A stretch of DNA of 64,000 nucleotides, taken from positions 62,001 to 126,000 of the forward strand of contig JABYQS010000078.1 of the NCBI GenBank assembly GCA_022592435.1, read 5' to 3'. The notes beneath the pieces were generated by a model. It was not told where the DNA came from, made no database searches, and saw nothing but the letters and a program-made list of their open reading frames with translations. Shown one piece after another: positions 39,459 through 49,133 of the stretch. Made by a program: the position numbers and the translations under genes. Source of the DNA: Cerioporus squamosus. Lineage: Eukaryota > Basidiomycota > Agaricomycetes > Polyporales > Polyporaceae. Numbering within the stretch: the stretch's first letter is position 1; every line of letters starts with the position of its first letter.

Positions 39459-40990
39459 TGCCAGACGGTTGATGGCATACGAGATATCTGGTCGCGTCCC
39501 AAGACAGGCATAGAGAAGACTGCCCATCAAGCTCTGGAAACGCTGACGCAACTTCGCCGGTGCTTCTGTGGTAGCAGCTTCGATAACTGCACCAGCAGGG
39601 AGAGGAGTACGCGCAGGCTTGCAGCTGGCCATCTGATAGTTCTCGAGAATGGCCTCGATGTACTCTTCCTGGTCGATGTCAAGTGTCCGTGAGAGACGAT
39701 CTCGACGTATACGAAGACCAAGGAATCGCTGAATAGGACCCAAGTCCGTCATCTTATACTGCTTGCCAAGCGCCTTCTTGACCTTGTCGATATGCCCTCG
39801 ACTGTCACCCATGAGAAGTAGGTCGTCGACATAGAGGACAATGATCGTGACACGGTCTGGGTCTGAATCCCCCCCTTGTCGGCGATATACATAGACTCCG
39901 GCATCAGAGTATGTCCGAACAAATCCCTGTCCGATGAGCGATTCGTGAATCTTCTTATTCCATTGGCGAGAGGCTTGCTTAAGACCGTAGATGGCCTTCT
40001 TAAGCAGACAAACGTAGTCCTCTTTGCCTTTCACGACCCAGCCCTCGGGTTGTTCCATGTAGACCTCCTCGTCCAAGTCCCCGTTGAGGAACGCAGTCTT
40101 AACGTCCATCGCATCGATCTCCCAGTCCTCTAGGGCAGCGTGCGCCAAGAGATACCGGATAGACTCGAATCGAGCGACAGGAGAGAAGGTTTCGTGGTAG
40201 TCCTTCCCATAGACTTGCGTAAAGCCTCGTGCAACCAGACGTGCTTTGTAGCGACCGTCTGATTTACGATCATAGACCCAGCGACATGAGACAACGGATC
40301 GGTCCTTCGGACGAGGAACCAAGACCCAAGTCTTGTTCGCCATGAGAGACTCATACTCCGAACGTTCAGCCGCAATCCAATGCTCACAATCTGGTGAAGC
40401 CATGGCGTCCTTATGATGCTCAGGAATGCCAGACTTATACCGCGAATAGAAGAGAGAGGCTAGGATTGCTTCTGCTTCACGCTGATCACCGTCCTTATCC
40501 GTACGTGCATCTACTTGAGCGGGAGGTTCATCACCATAGACGTTATCTCTGGTGTGACGTTCTGGCATCTTCCCCTTGTTCTCTCGAGGAGAGCGACGAG
40601 GAGGAGCGTTTCCACCCTCAGGTGGATGACGACGCCGTTGGTGACGAGGAGCTTGCGGATGAGGAGCAGGTGGTGGTTGCTCAGGCTGCTGCGGTTGCTG
40701 CGGCTCTGAAGCAGGTGGAGGAGCTGGAGCAGGGTCTGCAGGAGGAACGGGAGGAGGAACTGGAGGAGGAGCGTCATCTGAATCATCGTCGAGACGATCA
40801 GGAACAGGAAGGTCAGCATCACCGTCGGAAGGTTCCTCAGGTGGCTGGTAATCAGGGAACGGACTGTCGTCGGGGGTAGCTCGACGAGTGCCGGTGTCCG
40901 CACGTGCAGGAAATACGGTCTCATCGAAGATCACATCGCGAGATACTTCGACTTGACGGGTGGTCGGGTTCCATAGGCGATACCCCTTTG
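39455..40990 (-). pseudogene. Copia reverse transcriptase segment
   Basis: This is the second coding segment, one frame off the integrase part. It starts inside the integrase tail (YRLWNPTTRQVEVSRDV), passes a long Pro-rich linker and then the reverse transcriptase. Landmarks are TWVLVPRPKD, YKARLVARGFTQ, DVKTAFLNGDLDEEVYMEQP and LYVDDLLLMGD with the catalytic YVDD. The typical KPARTPLP and MGSLLYACLGTRPDISYA blocks follow. A one-base deficit after RLAS (near 39456) shifts the frame. The continuation (YSANPADDHLDRLLYVLRYL) is present in the next frame. Confidence 0.9.
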
Positions 40991-43678
40991 AACCGGCTCA
41001 TAGCCCACAAACGTCCTCTCGACGGCCTTCTGGTCGAGCTTCCCTTGACGTTTGTCTTTCTGCACGTGTACGTAGGCTTTGCACCCAAACACCCGGAAGT
41101 AGGAGACGTCCGGCTTGCTGCCGGTCCAGATGGTGATGGGGCACTCCCACTTAAGTCGTCTCATCGGCTGACGGTTATAGATGTGAACGGCAGCATCAAG
41201 AGCGAGCTTCCAGAATCCATGAGAAAGGCCAGCAAAGTGGAGCATGCATAGAGCCTTCTCAGAGATCGTACGGATGAAGCGTTCAGCTCGTCCATTCTGC
41301 TGAGACGTTCCTGGCATCGTCTTATCGTGCTCAATCCCAAATTCACGAAGCATGGCTTGGAACGAGTCGGACATGTACTCCCCCCCTCGATCGGATCGTA
41401 CTTTCTTGATCTTGTGCTCCGTCTGGTTCTCAGCCCAAGACTTGAACTGTCTGAAGGCTTCCTCCTGATCAGACTTCCGCTTGAGAGCATAAACGGCAGC
41501 CAGACCGGAGCAGTCATCGACGAAGACACAGAAGTAGTTGAAGCCACCGATCGATGTGCCAAGAGGTCCTGCAATGTCCATGTGGACGAGAGCGAGAACG
41601 ACTGTAGCACGCTTCTCAGAAGGAGGGAAGGGACGACGAGTCATCTTGCCCTTCGCACAACCTTCGCAGGGTTTGTCAGAGGGAGGACCAATGCCGTCCA
41701 TGCCAGTGGTCGCATCAGGCAGATGCTTGACAGCTTCTTTGCCTGGATGACCCCATCGACGATGCACTAAGTCATGGTCGAGGACACGGGATGCAGCATC
41801 AAGATCGCCAGAATTCTTCTTCCCTTCGACGATGAGAGGGAAGAGATAGAGATTGATCATAGGGATATAGGTACCTTGAAGGACCTTTCGACCCTTGATC
41901 TCAACCGTCGAGCCGGAAGTGACTCGGCCCTTAGGCCTTGAGTCGAAAATGCTCATAAGTCCATCACCTTGATAGATGAACGAACCCTTGCGCTCAATCA
42001 TCCCAGTGGAGAAGAGTCGTTGCTCGCCCGCTGCAGGGATATAGCAGACGTCATTGAGAGTGACTTTGACTCGCTCTCCATCCACCAGGGAGTATCCCAC
42101 AATTGTACCTTCACCGAGACAGGCAATCTGACCCGCTTGACCATCCTGAGCAGTCCTGAAGTACTTAGGTTGCGCGTACTCACGATAGTCGGTGAAGTCA
42201 GACATGATTCCGGTGACATGTGACGATGCACCAGAATCCATGAGCCAGATTGTCTCGACGCGTCCCTCAGCAGCATCAGCTGCGCTGTAGAAAGAAACGG
42301 AGAGCTCGTTCGCGATGTTCGCTACAGGTACAAGAGAGGAGATAGTAGAGATAGTATGCGCATGGTTATGTCCGTTCGAATTCCCATTGCCTTTGCCAGC
42401 CTCGTTACCACCCTTGCCAGAGTCCTTGCTCTTCTTCTTGTTCCGCGGATTCTTCTCCGGGAACTTCTTGTAGCAGTTAGAAGAGTCATGGTTGTCCTTG
42501 CCGCAGTGGGTGCAAGGAGGTCTAGGTCTCGGCTTCGGCTTCGAGATCTTGTGCGCCTGACCAATCGACGTCCCACGCAAGGAGTCCTCAAGCTTGAGCT
42601 TGGGCTTGACCGTCTCGAGGGTTAGGTCAGACTCCTTGGTAGTGTGTAGAATGGTGGAGATCGCCGGTCGGTACGAGTCAGGCATCTTCGAGAAGAGCCA
42701 GAAGACCTTGATGTGGTTGGCGAGGGTGTTCGTGCTGTTGGCCGTTAACTCATCCAGGAGCCCAATGAAGGTCTGCACCTGGTCGACGATTGACTTGCTC
42801 TCGTCGAACCGAGGGTAGTTGAGAAGATGTTCGAACCGGGAGAAGGAGTACCCGTTGTCCGACTTCTCGTACGTAGCCTTCAAGGCGTCCCAGATCTCCT
42901 TAGCGGTCTTCTTCCCTTCGAAGCACTTGGACACCTCAGCACTAGTCTTGTACATGAGGATACCTTGCGCCCGATTGTCCGTCTTTCCCCAGGCCTTCAC
43001 TTCTTCGGCATTTCTGCCATCAGTAGCTGGAGTAGGACGTGCAACACTCCCACTGACGACATCCCAAGCATCAATCATCATCAGATAACTCTTCATCTGA
43101 CGAGCCCACTCCTTGTAGCCTTCCTGACCTCTGAGTTGAGGCAGGGTCTTCTCGAGACCGGCTTCCGACATCGCAAAGAGATACGAGTAGTCAGTCGGTT
43201 CTGGTGTGTTATCGAGAAGAGGTGGTAGTGCAGGAAGTGTTACGACAGGAGTTGGTGGAGCGGATGGGATCGGTGTAGGATAGGGAGTGTCTGAAGGTGC
43301 AGGGAGAGGAATAGAATCTGGAGACGGAGATGGGAGAGTGACAGGAAGAACTTCAGGAGATGGAAGAACTTCTTCGACCGGTAGAGCAGGAGATTGAGCA
43401 GGAGGGAGTTGTGGTGATGGAGGATGATCGTCTTCTTCAGACTGATCTTCTGATCCTGAGGTAAGAGGACGACAGTCTTGGCCAGAAGCAGGTTCGATGT
43501 AGCGACGACGAGGGTATGCACAGTTGTCAGGTTTGGCAACCTCGTTGAACCGGTTAGGACACGGTTGGTCGTCGCAGTCTTGAAAGAGACGTTCGTCTTC
43601 TAGCCAGCAGACGTCTCGAGTGTCAGTTGTGTCGTATCGGTGGAAGAGATTTCTACAGTTGAAGTCTGTAGAGGCCAC
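40985..43678 (-). pseudogene. Copia gag-protease-integrase reading frame
   Basis: The frame is open from 43678 to a frameshift near 40985. Residue numbers below count from 43678. The first ATG is at 43171 (codon 170), so Gag probably starts there; the preceding 169 codons are Pro-rich and lack Met. Gag (residues about 185-400) has the copia-type core with LLNYPRF and a zinc knuckle, CTHCGKDNHDSSNC (389-402, CX2CX4HX4C). Protease has the DSGAS active site (481-485). Integrase has an HHCC zinc-binding region (H635, H639 or H644, C671, C674) and the catalytic triad D701, D763, E799 with the diagnostic 35-residue spacing. After VGYEPVQ the frame is lost by one base within an AAAGGGG run. The following frame continues the integrase C-terminus, so the lesion is a mutation or an assembly error rather than a normal end. 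Confidence 0.9.
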
Positions 43679-44183
43679 CGTGTCGATGCGAAAGGTTCAG
43701 AAAGTGCGATGATTTGAAGATAGCCACGTGCGATGGCAACGAGAGATGGACACCTGTTCAGGTGAACCTCAAACACCAGTAAGCCGAGTATGCCAATGCC
43801 GAGGGTAGAAGTTGCCAACTGTGCCCAGAAAGAACTAGGTACGTATCGTACTGAAAAGTGGTATCGTAAGGAGGGTCCAAACGGTTGTCCTCCGGTCCTA
43901 AGGTGCTAACCACCCCGGATACAACAGCTGGCGGATGCAAGTGCACGGCCTGGCTGAGGGATGCCTGAAATCCTGTACGCCTCGAGAGCGCCAAAGGATG
44001 TACAACAGTAGATACGATGACTAGCTAATAAAAGCACTCAGGGCTGCGTCACGAGCGCAGAAATGTCCCCCTGGTAGCAGTGTCGGCGGGCACAGTCAAG
44101 ATCTAGGGAGTTAGTGGAGGAATGCACGGGCAGGAGTCGTCGAAGAAAGGGTGCGCGCAGAGTGACGACTAGCAACGGTCAGA

Positions 44184-44200
44184 GCGCAGGGCTCATAACC
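44184..44200 (-). promoter_or_regulatory. Primer-binding site complementary to the anticodon arm of initiator tRNA-Met
   Basis: The plus strand reads GCGCAGGGCTCATAACC directly against the inner end of the 5' LTR. This equals the D-stem/anticodon-arm part of the eukaryotic initiator methionine tRNA (GCGCAGGGCUCAUAACC in the yeast molecule). The primer would thus be a half-tRNA ending in the anticodon loop, not the 3' CCA end. This is the arrangement known for Drosophila copia and yeast Ty5. The 17-base match is seen directly; use as primer is inferred. Confidence 0.8.
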
Positions 44201-44800
44201 TGATGAAGTCTGAACCTGTGAAGGCAAGTCGCAACGACTAGCAGACGAGTGGACAACACGAGTCCTCAGTCAGTAGAGCAAAAGACTGATAGCATAGACA
44301 CAAGTACCTAGCAGACGAGTGGACAACACGAGCTACAAAGTACTTGTAAGTAAAGCATAAGTAAGCATAGGTAGGCGAGTACTTACTCCTCAGTCAGTAG
44401 AGCAAAAGACTGAGGAGACGAAGCCCAAGAGTCCCTCCTTATATACTGTGTCTGGAGTAGCATGAGTAAGCGACAGAAAGGAGATCATAATGCTGTCTGA
44501 GTCAGAACGAGTAGGGATGACTCAGACGATGACGAAGGATGACGAAGATACGACAAATACGAGGTCACAAGGGCATGTCTAGTACAGCCCAGAGATATCT
44601 AGAAAGAACTAGAAAGGTCCGGAGCGTTGCAGAACGCACTGGAATGGACTGGAAACAAAGAGAAGCCAGGTAACCACATGGTTTCGTACAACGTACCCTA
44701 AAAGGAAAGGAAGAAGCATAGCCTAAGATCTAATCGTAAGAGGCTGTGCCCATAGCGCCTAATGCGCAACTAATGTCCATAGTCCATAGTAAGTTCAACA
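44201..44800 (-). repeat. 5' LTR of the copia element
   Basis: It differs from the left copy by two substitutions over 600 bp. The minus-strand TATA box is at about 44437-44446 and should drive the genomic transcript leftwards. Confidence 0.95.
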
Positions 44801-45559
44801 GTTCAACCACTCATGGGTCACGGGCCCCCAATCTAGTCATGATTTGGGTGCCTATCGCATGTCACTAGAAGGCTGGTCGGAACCACTCTCTGGGTGCTAA
44901 GACCCGGGGGCAGTGTGCTGTCATGTGCCCTGTCTTTGGTGAGAATCTGGCTGGATGTCATAGTCACTGCGTTCCTAGTCAATTCTGTCCGAACTATTCG
45001 AAATGGTACAGTATGTGAGTATCATTAGAACACTTCCCATATTACAGTACTCTTTATCCATATCTGAAGTAGTGCCCACGTCTTGTAGGCTCTGGCCAAG
45101 CTTCCCTGAGCCTGTGCCGTCTTGTAGAGCTGGGCCTCAGGTTTGACAAGGTCATCGCTCTCCATGTCAAGCCATAGCCAGGGTGTTTGTGCCAAGCCAA
45201 GCTCCGCACACCACTACCTGTATTGTTCACCAACTGTCCCATCTCACGTCATAATCCTAGTACGCACAGCATTGAATTTGGCTTCTCAATGTTGTTGCAT
45301 GACAATTCACTGCCCAGTAGCAGATTGGCTTTAGCACAATTCCAGAATACGGGTACAGGAAGAGCAGAGTGCTACTGTGCACATCTCTGCCTCTGACAAC
45401 TCCTATAGATGCTATGATGTTGTTGCAGCCCCCAAAGCAAGTGTAGCATTGAACTAGGTAGCTGACGGCCTGGTAGTACGACGCAGTGTCGATTATTGTG
45501 GGCGCTTAATGGTGCTGAGAGGTCATCGTGGGCGACCGTGCATTTGGGTGCTACGGTTC
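44801..45559. other. Unassigned DNA right of the copia element
   Basis: It is not homologous to the C-terminus expected for the interrupted gene. A minus-strand frame without a start, with PEAQLYKTAQAQGSLARAYK, lies at about 45050-45230 and looks weakly protein-like. Nothing else is recognised. Confidence 0.3.
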
Positions 45560-45750
45560 AGCTGAGAGGAGAAGGGCGTGCTGCTTTGCGCGCGCGGTGT
45601 TGAACAAGCGGTTGACCACCAAACATAGCGCACGAGCGGTCGACCGCTCGCTGCGATCATCCAGAGGAGAACTGCGTGCTGCTGTGCGCGCGTCTATGCC
45701 GAATGAGCGGTTGACCGCCGAACATAGCACACGAGCGGTCGACCGCTCGT
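45560..45750 (+). repeat. About 100-bp tandem duplication ending in an 18-bp palindrome
   Basis: Two units start at about 45564 and 45663 (GAGGAGAA..GCGTGCTGCT). Each ends with the perfect palindrome CGAGCGGTCGACCGCTCG (45633-45650 and 45732-45749). The copies are roughly 80-85% alike. Confidence 0.75.
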
Positions 45751-45796
45751 AACAATATATACCGGACGAACACTCGTAACGATATATACTGATCCT

Positions 45797-45907
45797 AACA
45801 TTCAGTGGCCGTACGGCCATTTACGGTAGCTGGAAAGTGGCCTTATATATATAACCTTGTCGGCCACTTTCCAGCTACCGTAAATGGCCGTACGGCCACT
45901 GAATGTT
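45797..45907. repeat. Perfect 46-bp inverted repeat with 19-nt loop
   Basis: The arms 45797-45842 and 45862-45907 are exact reverse complements. The loop is TTATATATATAACCTTGTC. Each arm contains the nested palindrome GGCCGTACGGCC. Such a long exact stem would extrude as a cruciform or, if transcribed, form a stable hairpin RNA. Exactness implies recent origin or ongoing conversion. No target-site duplication is evident. Confidence 0.9.
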
Positions 45908-46081
45908 TAGCCACCAAATGTTAGTGGGTATATATAACAAAGCGATTGGTCGGCCCCCCGTCTACTATTGTGAGCGGCCGGCCGCCCGCAGAATGTTAGA
46001 AGCGGTATATATTGTTCCTTACCTCCGCCTAAGCCTTAATCAGCCACAAAAGTATCTATCAATGACGGGTGCGATGCCGCA

Positions 46082-46205
46082 GAGCGGTCGACCGCTCGAG
46101 ATGTACATCCAGATTTTTTTGACTGCGTGAACACCTTCTGTGGCCAAGGAAATTAGTGTAGAACACTCTCCTACACCCCTTCTGAGCGGTCGACCGCTCA
46201 GAAGG
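46082..46205. repeat. Two further perfect GAGCGGTCGACCGCTC palindromes
   Basis: One copy lies at about 46083-46098. A second, extended to a perfect 28-bp palindrome, lies at 46178-46205, centred on the GTCGAC core. A variant with a GGCCGGCC core occurs near 45972-45987. Confidence 0.8.
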
Positions 46206-46242
46206 CAACTTGGGCTGCTACGGTGGCCACTCATTTCCTGTT

Positions 46243-46437
46243 GCGAGCGGTCGTCCGCTCGATACCTAATGTGAGCGGTCGACGGCTCATTTCCTGTCGC
46301 GAGCGGTCGTCCGCTGGATACCTAATGTGAGCGGTCGACGGCTCATTTCCTGTCGCGAGCGGTCGTCCGCTCGATACCTATTGCAAGCAGTCGTCCGCTC
46401 ATTCCCTGTCACGAGCGGTCGTCCGCTCGGTCACTAG
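46243..46437 (+). repeat. 56-bp tandem array of imperfect palindromes, about 3.4 copies
   Basis: Units start at 46243, 46299, 46355 and 46411 (partial). Each unit holds two palindromic half-units of about 28 bp: GAGCGGTCGTCCGCTC followed by GATACCTAATGT, and GAGCGGTCGACGGCTC followed by ATTTCCTGTC. The third unit is the most diverged. Confidence 0.85.
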
Positions 46438-46805
46438 TCATGCCTACATCCCCTCCGCTTCCACAATCTATGCTCTCCAGCAGCCCGACCGCTCCCAACG
46501 TACATTGAGCCGCATAAGGGTCACCCTTACCTCAGCCTAACCCTTACTGGGTTACAGAAATACCTATCAATCTAGGGTTGAAACCCCCATTCTAGGGTTG
46601 GCCCCCATACCAAACGGCTTCCCTGGCCACCCTGGATGCTCTCATAACCCTAAGCATCAGTGTGAGTCCACGCGTGAAGTTCTGCATCGCCAGCCACACG
46701 ACGGCCTGTTCGCAGACATGTGAGCCATCGCAATCAACAGTGTCCTCGGAATGATCACACACCTAAGATGTTACAAGGGTCGGGTAAGCCGTCAGTCTCC
46801 CAAGT
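46438..46805. other. Unassigned flank of the palindrome block
   Basis: It holds a CCTAACCCTTACTGGGTTAC stretch followed by ACAGAAATACCTATCAAT. The same string occurs in diverged form at about 46021-46062, so these are two copies of a 45-bp sequence. Two CTAGGGTTG words lie at about 46573-46600. No gene is seen. Confidence 0.4.
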
Positions 46806-47169
46806 CTACCTCATGAGGGGAAGCGACAACAACAAGGATGAGACTGCAAATGTTACACGGACATCCTCCCGAACGACATAGCCCGAGCGGTTGTTGCCAC
46901 ATGGCGTCACGTCCAGCCGCCAACCCTCACCATACAGCTTCTGCGCCCGTCCGGAAGACCGTGTGAACCATCGGAACGGAACGACTGTCCGCCCATCGAC
47001 GAGCTTTGCAGGTTCGTATACGAAGTAGTGTTGACTGCTGACACGGACCATGGGAGTCGCAATCTCTGGTGAGAGCTGGTGCAGCCAGCGCGAGGCTTGC
47101 CAGCACTCCTTGAGCATCGACCCGCTGTCCTCAGGGTAGAAGTGTAGATGCGGCCGGATACATGGGTTG

Positions 47170-47891
47170 TGTTAAGACTGTGCGTGCCAAGTCAAATTCC
47201 GGAAGGAAGTCCAAAGTCCAAAGTCCAAAGGCAGCGCGGGAGTGAAGACTTCAGCGAAGTTATTGACCAACGCCCTGAGGAGACGCAAGTTGTCTTCTAT
47301 TTGCAAAGGAACAGAACTCCGGAGTTTATACCGGAGTAAGCAATGAAGGAGGAAGTCAAGCAGAGAGTGAACCAAAGAGCCAGAAGCCGAGTGACCAGAG
47401 TCGGAAGACGGAGGTCGGAGGTCGGAGGTCGGAAGTCCGGACGGAGGTGTGGACGGGTTTCAGAAGAGAAGGCAATAGATTGAGTTGTTGATACCGAGAA
47501 GGATAAGAGGGAAGTAAACAAAATATCAAAACTGAGGTCTAAGGGAGAATACAAGCAGGCTTAAATACTAAAGTCCGGAGGTCCGAAAGGGGTAAGCTAA
47601 AAGTAGAGACAGGAGTCGGAGTCCGGTGCCAAGGCGGAAGCAAGTAAGTAGCCAATAGGAAATGGAGGTAAGTGCGGATACAAGTGGATACAAGCGTGGA
47701 TACAAACGGGTAATACTATTGGGACTGATGAGGTGATCGGAGTCCGAGGGAGATGGATAGTAAGGGGTAAGTATTGTAGTAAAGATGAGTCATAACAAAG
47801 GAATGAGGAAGTAAGTATGAGTCAATGGACGAACCGGAGTCCAGTCGGAGTTGAGACCGGAGTTGGGTGACTTGGAGCACGGGATGTAACA
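47170..47891. mobile_element. Solo LTR, 722 bp, with 5-bp target-site duplication
   Basis: The ends are TGTTAAGACT and ATGTAACA, so they begin TG, end CA and carry a perfect 5-bp terminal inverted repeat TGTTA/TAACA. The flanks are GGTTG at 47165-47169 and GGTTG at 47892-47896. Removing the element restores the codon order EMAN-PCIRPHLHF of the host pseudogene. The interior is rich in GGTCGGA/GTCCGGA repeats (47400-47440) and holds no coding sequence. It is unrelated to the copia LTR. It probably formed by LTR-LTR recombination that removed the internal part. The parent family is unknown. Confidence 0.9.
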
Positions 47892-48639
47892 GGTTGGCCA
47901 TCTCCTGCATCGCTCAGAAATGTCAGTGACCGCTACCGCCAGCGCGATATGATATGATCCTTACCTGTGCGAGAATTGCGGCCAAATCGTTTAAGTAGCA
48001 TACATGTCCGAGAGGACCCTTCTGCCAAATCGCTGCTACACCGCACCGGTCCTGTAGCATCTTGTCAATCATTTTGAGGACGAAGAGCGACGGCCTCTGG
48101 TCCAGCCCAAGGACGTCCATGGCCCATAAAATTATCTCCATCTGGTGATCGGAGAACAACGAGTGGGGAAGGTGGCGTAGGATGTCTAGAACACATGTCT
48201 GTTGAATTGTCTCTCGATCAGTCCTGCCAGTGGTAACTCCTCGTTAGACGTGTATCACGCGTACCTGCTTGTCGGGCCATGGGTACCACTGTGGATCAAT
48301 CGGAGCATTGCGAGTCCTTCGAGTTCCAGCTGCAAGTGGATCTGCGACGGAGTGGCGAGATGTTAGACGGAACGCGTACAGATAGGGTCGCGGAAGATGC
48401 GACTCACCGGGAACTTCAAGAGCTCAAGCAGTATGCCGGACGTCTTCAGGCTGAGGCTCTTCATGCTCAGCGGGCTCAGAATCGGAGTCGGAGTCCTCCC
48501 CACCCAGGATCCAGTCGTCGAGTTGGTTGGTGAGCGCTGAGAGTGCGGCTTGAGTGTGCGAGGGAGCGATCGTCCCGCCAAGCTGAGCAGAAACTGTGGA
48601 CCATAGTGATGGAGGGTCCGGTCAAGTCCGGTTTTTTGA

Positions 48640-48690
48640 CCCCCTGAGGATCGAACCGAGGACTGCAACCTAACTGGACCACTTACCAGT
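48640..48690 (-). other. tRNA-like fossil 1 (B-box) in the hAT element
   Basis: The minus strand has an A-box-like TGGTCCAGTTAGG followed closely by a perfect B box, GGTTCGATCC. The anticodon region between is largely missing, so it is a degenerate tRNA or SINE head. Confidence 0.45.
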
Positions 48691-48849
48691 CCGGTTATAG
48701 TGCACCTCAACTGTATAATTTGTAACTGGACCATAACCACGGTCCAGTTATTGGTTTAAACCGGTTATTAACTGAAAATTATGTGACATTACAATTTCTA
48801 CTGATACTGACTACAAACAGCTACTAGAACATATTCACAACCTTTTTGC

Positions 48850-48922
48850 ACATGCGGGAATTGAACTCAAGGCCTCCGAAGCCATAGCAGAGCCGCAGGA
48901 AATGTACCAGCTGAGCCAACAG
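48850..48922 (-). other. tRNA-like fossil 2 (A and B boxes) in the hAT element
   Basis: The minus strand shows the A box TGGCTCAGCTGG and the B box AGTTCAATTCC about 40 nt later, close to tRNA spacing. The arms do not close well as a cloverleaf by eye, so a functional tRNA is unlikely. Confidence 0.5.
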
Positions 48923-49057
48923 TGCATCCTATGTACAGCTACTAGTGGCACTAAGTATAGGCGCCAATTGTAGATAAGATAACCGCAAGATAAGACTAGG
49001 TTAGATGACAAAAAGTCGTCTTATCAGCTATCTACAACTGTTTAATTACAAGTTCTA

Positions 49058-49133
49058 ATGGCTCATTTGGTTTGGTGTCTGGCTTGCAGTGCAATTTTGT
49101 TATGTGTGCCGGTTCAAGCCCCTCTGGTGCCAC
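49058..49133 (+). other. tRNA-like fossil 3 (A and B boxes) in the hAT element
   Basis: The plus strand shows TGGCTCATTTGG (A-box like) and GGTTCAAGCCC (B box) with about 40 nt between. It lies opposite in orientation to the other two fossils. It is a probable tRNA-derived SINE head, with no T-run terminator directly after. Confidence 0.5.

Larger units (their letters stand above)
38261..44800 (-). mobile_element. Ty1/copia LTR retrotransposon, near-identical LTRs, two frameshifts
   Basis: This is a complete 6540-bp element on the minus strand: 5' LTR 44201-44800, primer-binding site, gag, protease, integrase, reverse transcriptase, RNase H, polypurine tract, 3' LTR 38261-38860. The domain order integrase before reverse transcriptase defines the copia superfamily. 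The two 600-bp LTRs differ at only two positions (38348/44288 and 38545/44485), about 99.7% identity, so insertion was recent. The coding frame is nevertheless broken by one base at about 40985 and again at about 39456. No target-site duplication is present: the five bases on the left are cctgg and on the right gttca. Confidence 0.95.

Noticed and set aside
40983..40989. Programmed -1 frameshift at AAAGGGG between integrase and reverse transcriptase.
   Set aside because: The run is not in the zero-frame register of a slippery heptamer. The break falls inside the conserved integrase tail, and a second unrelated break occurs at 39456, so mutation or assembly error is more likely.
46531..46600. 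CCTAACCCTTA and CTAGGGTT words as a telomere remnant.
   Set aside because: The words occur singly and not as a tandem array, and coding genes continue on both sides.
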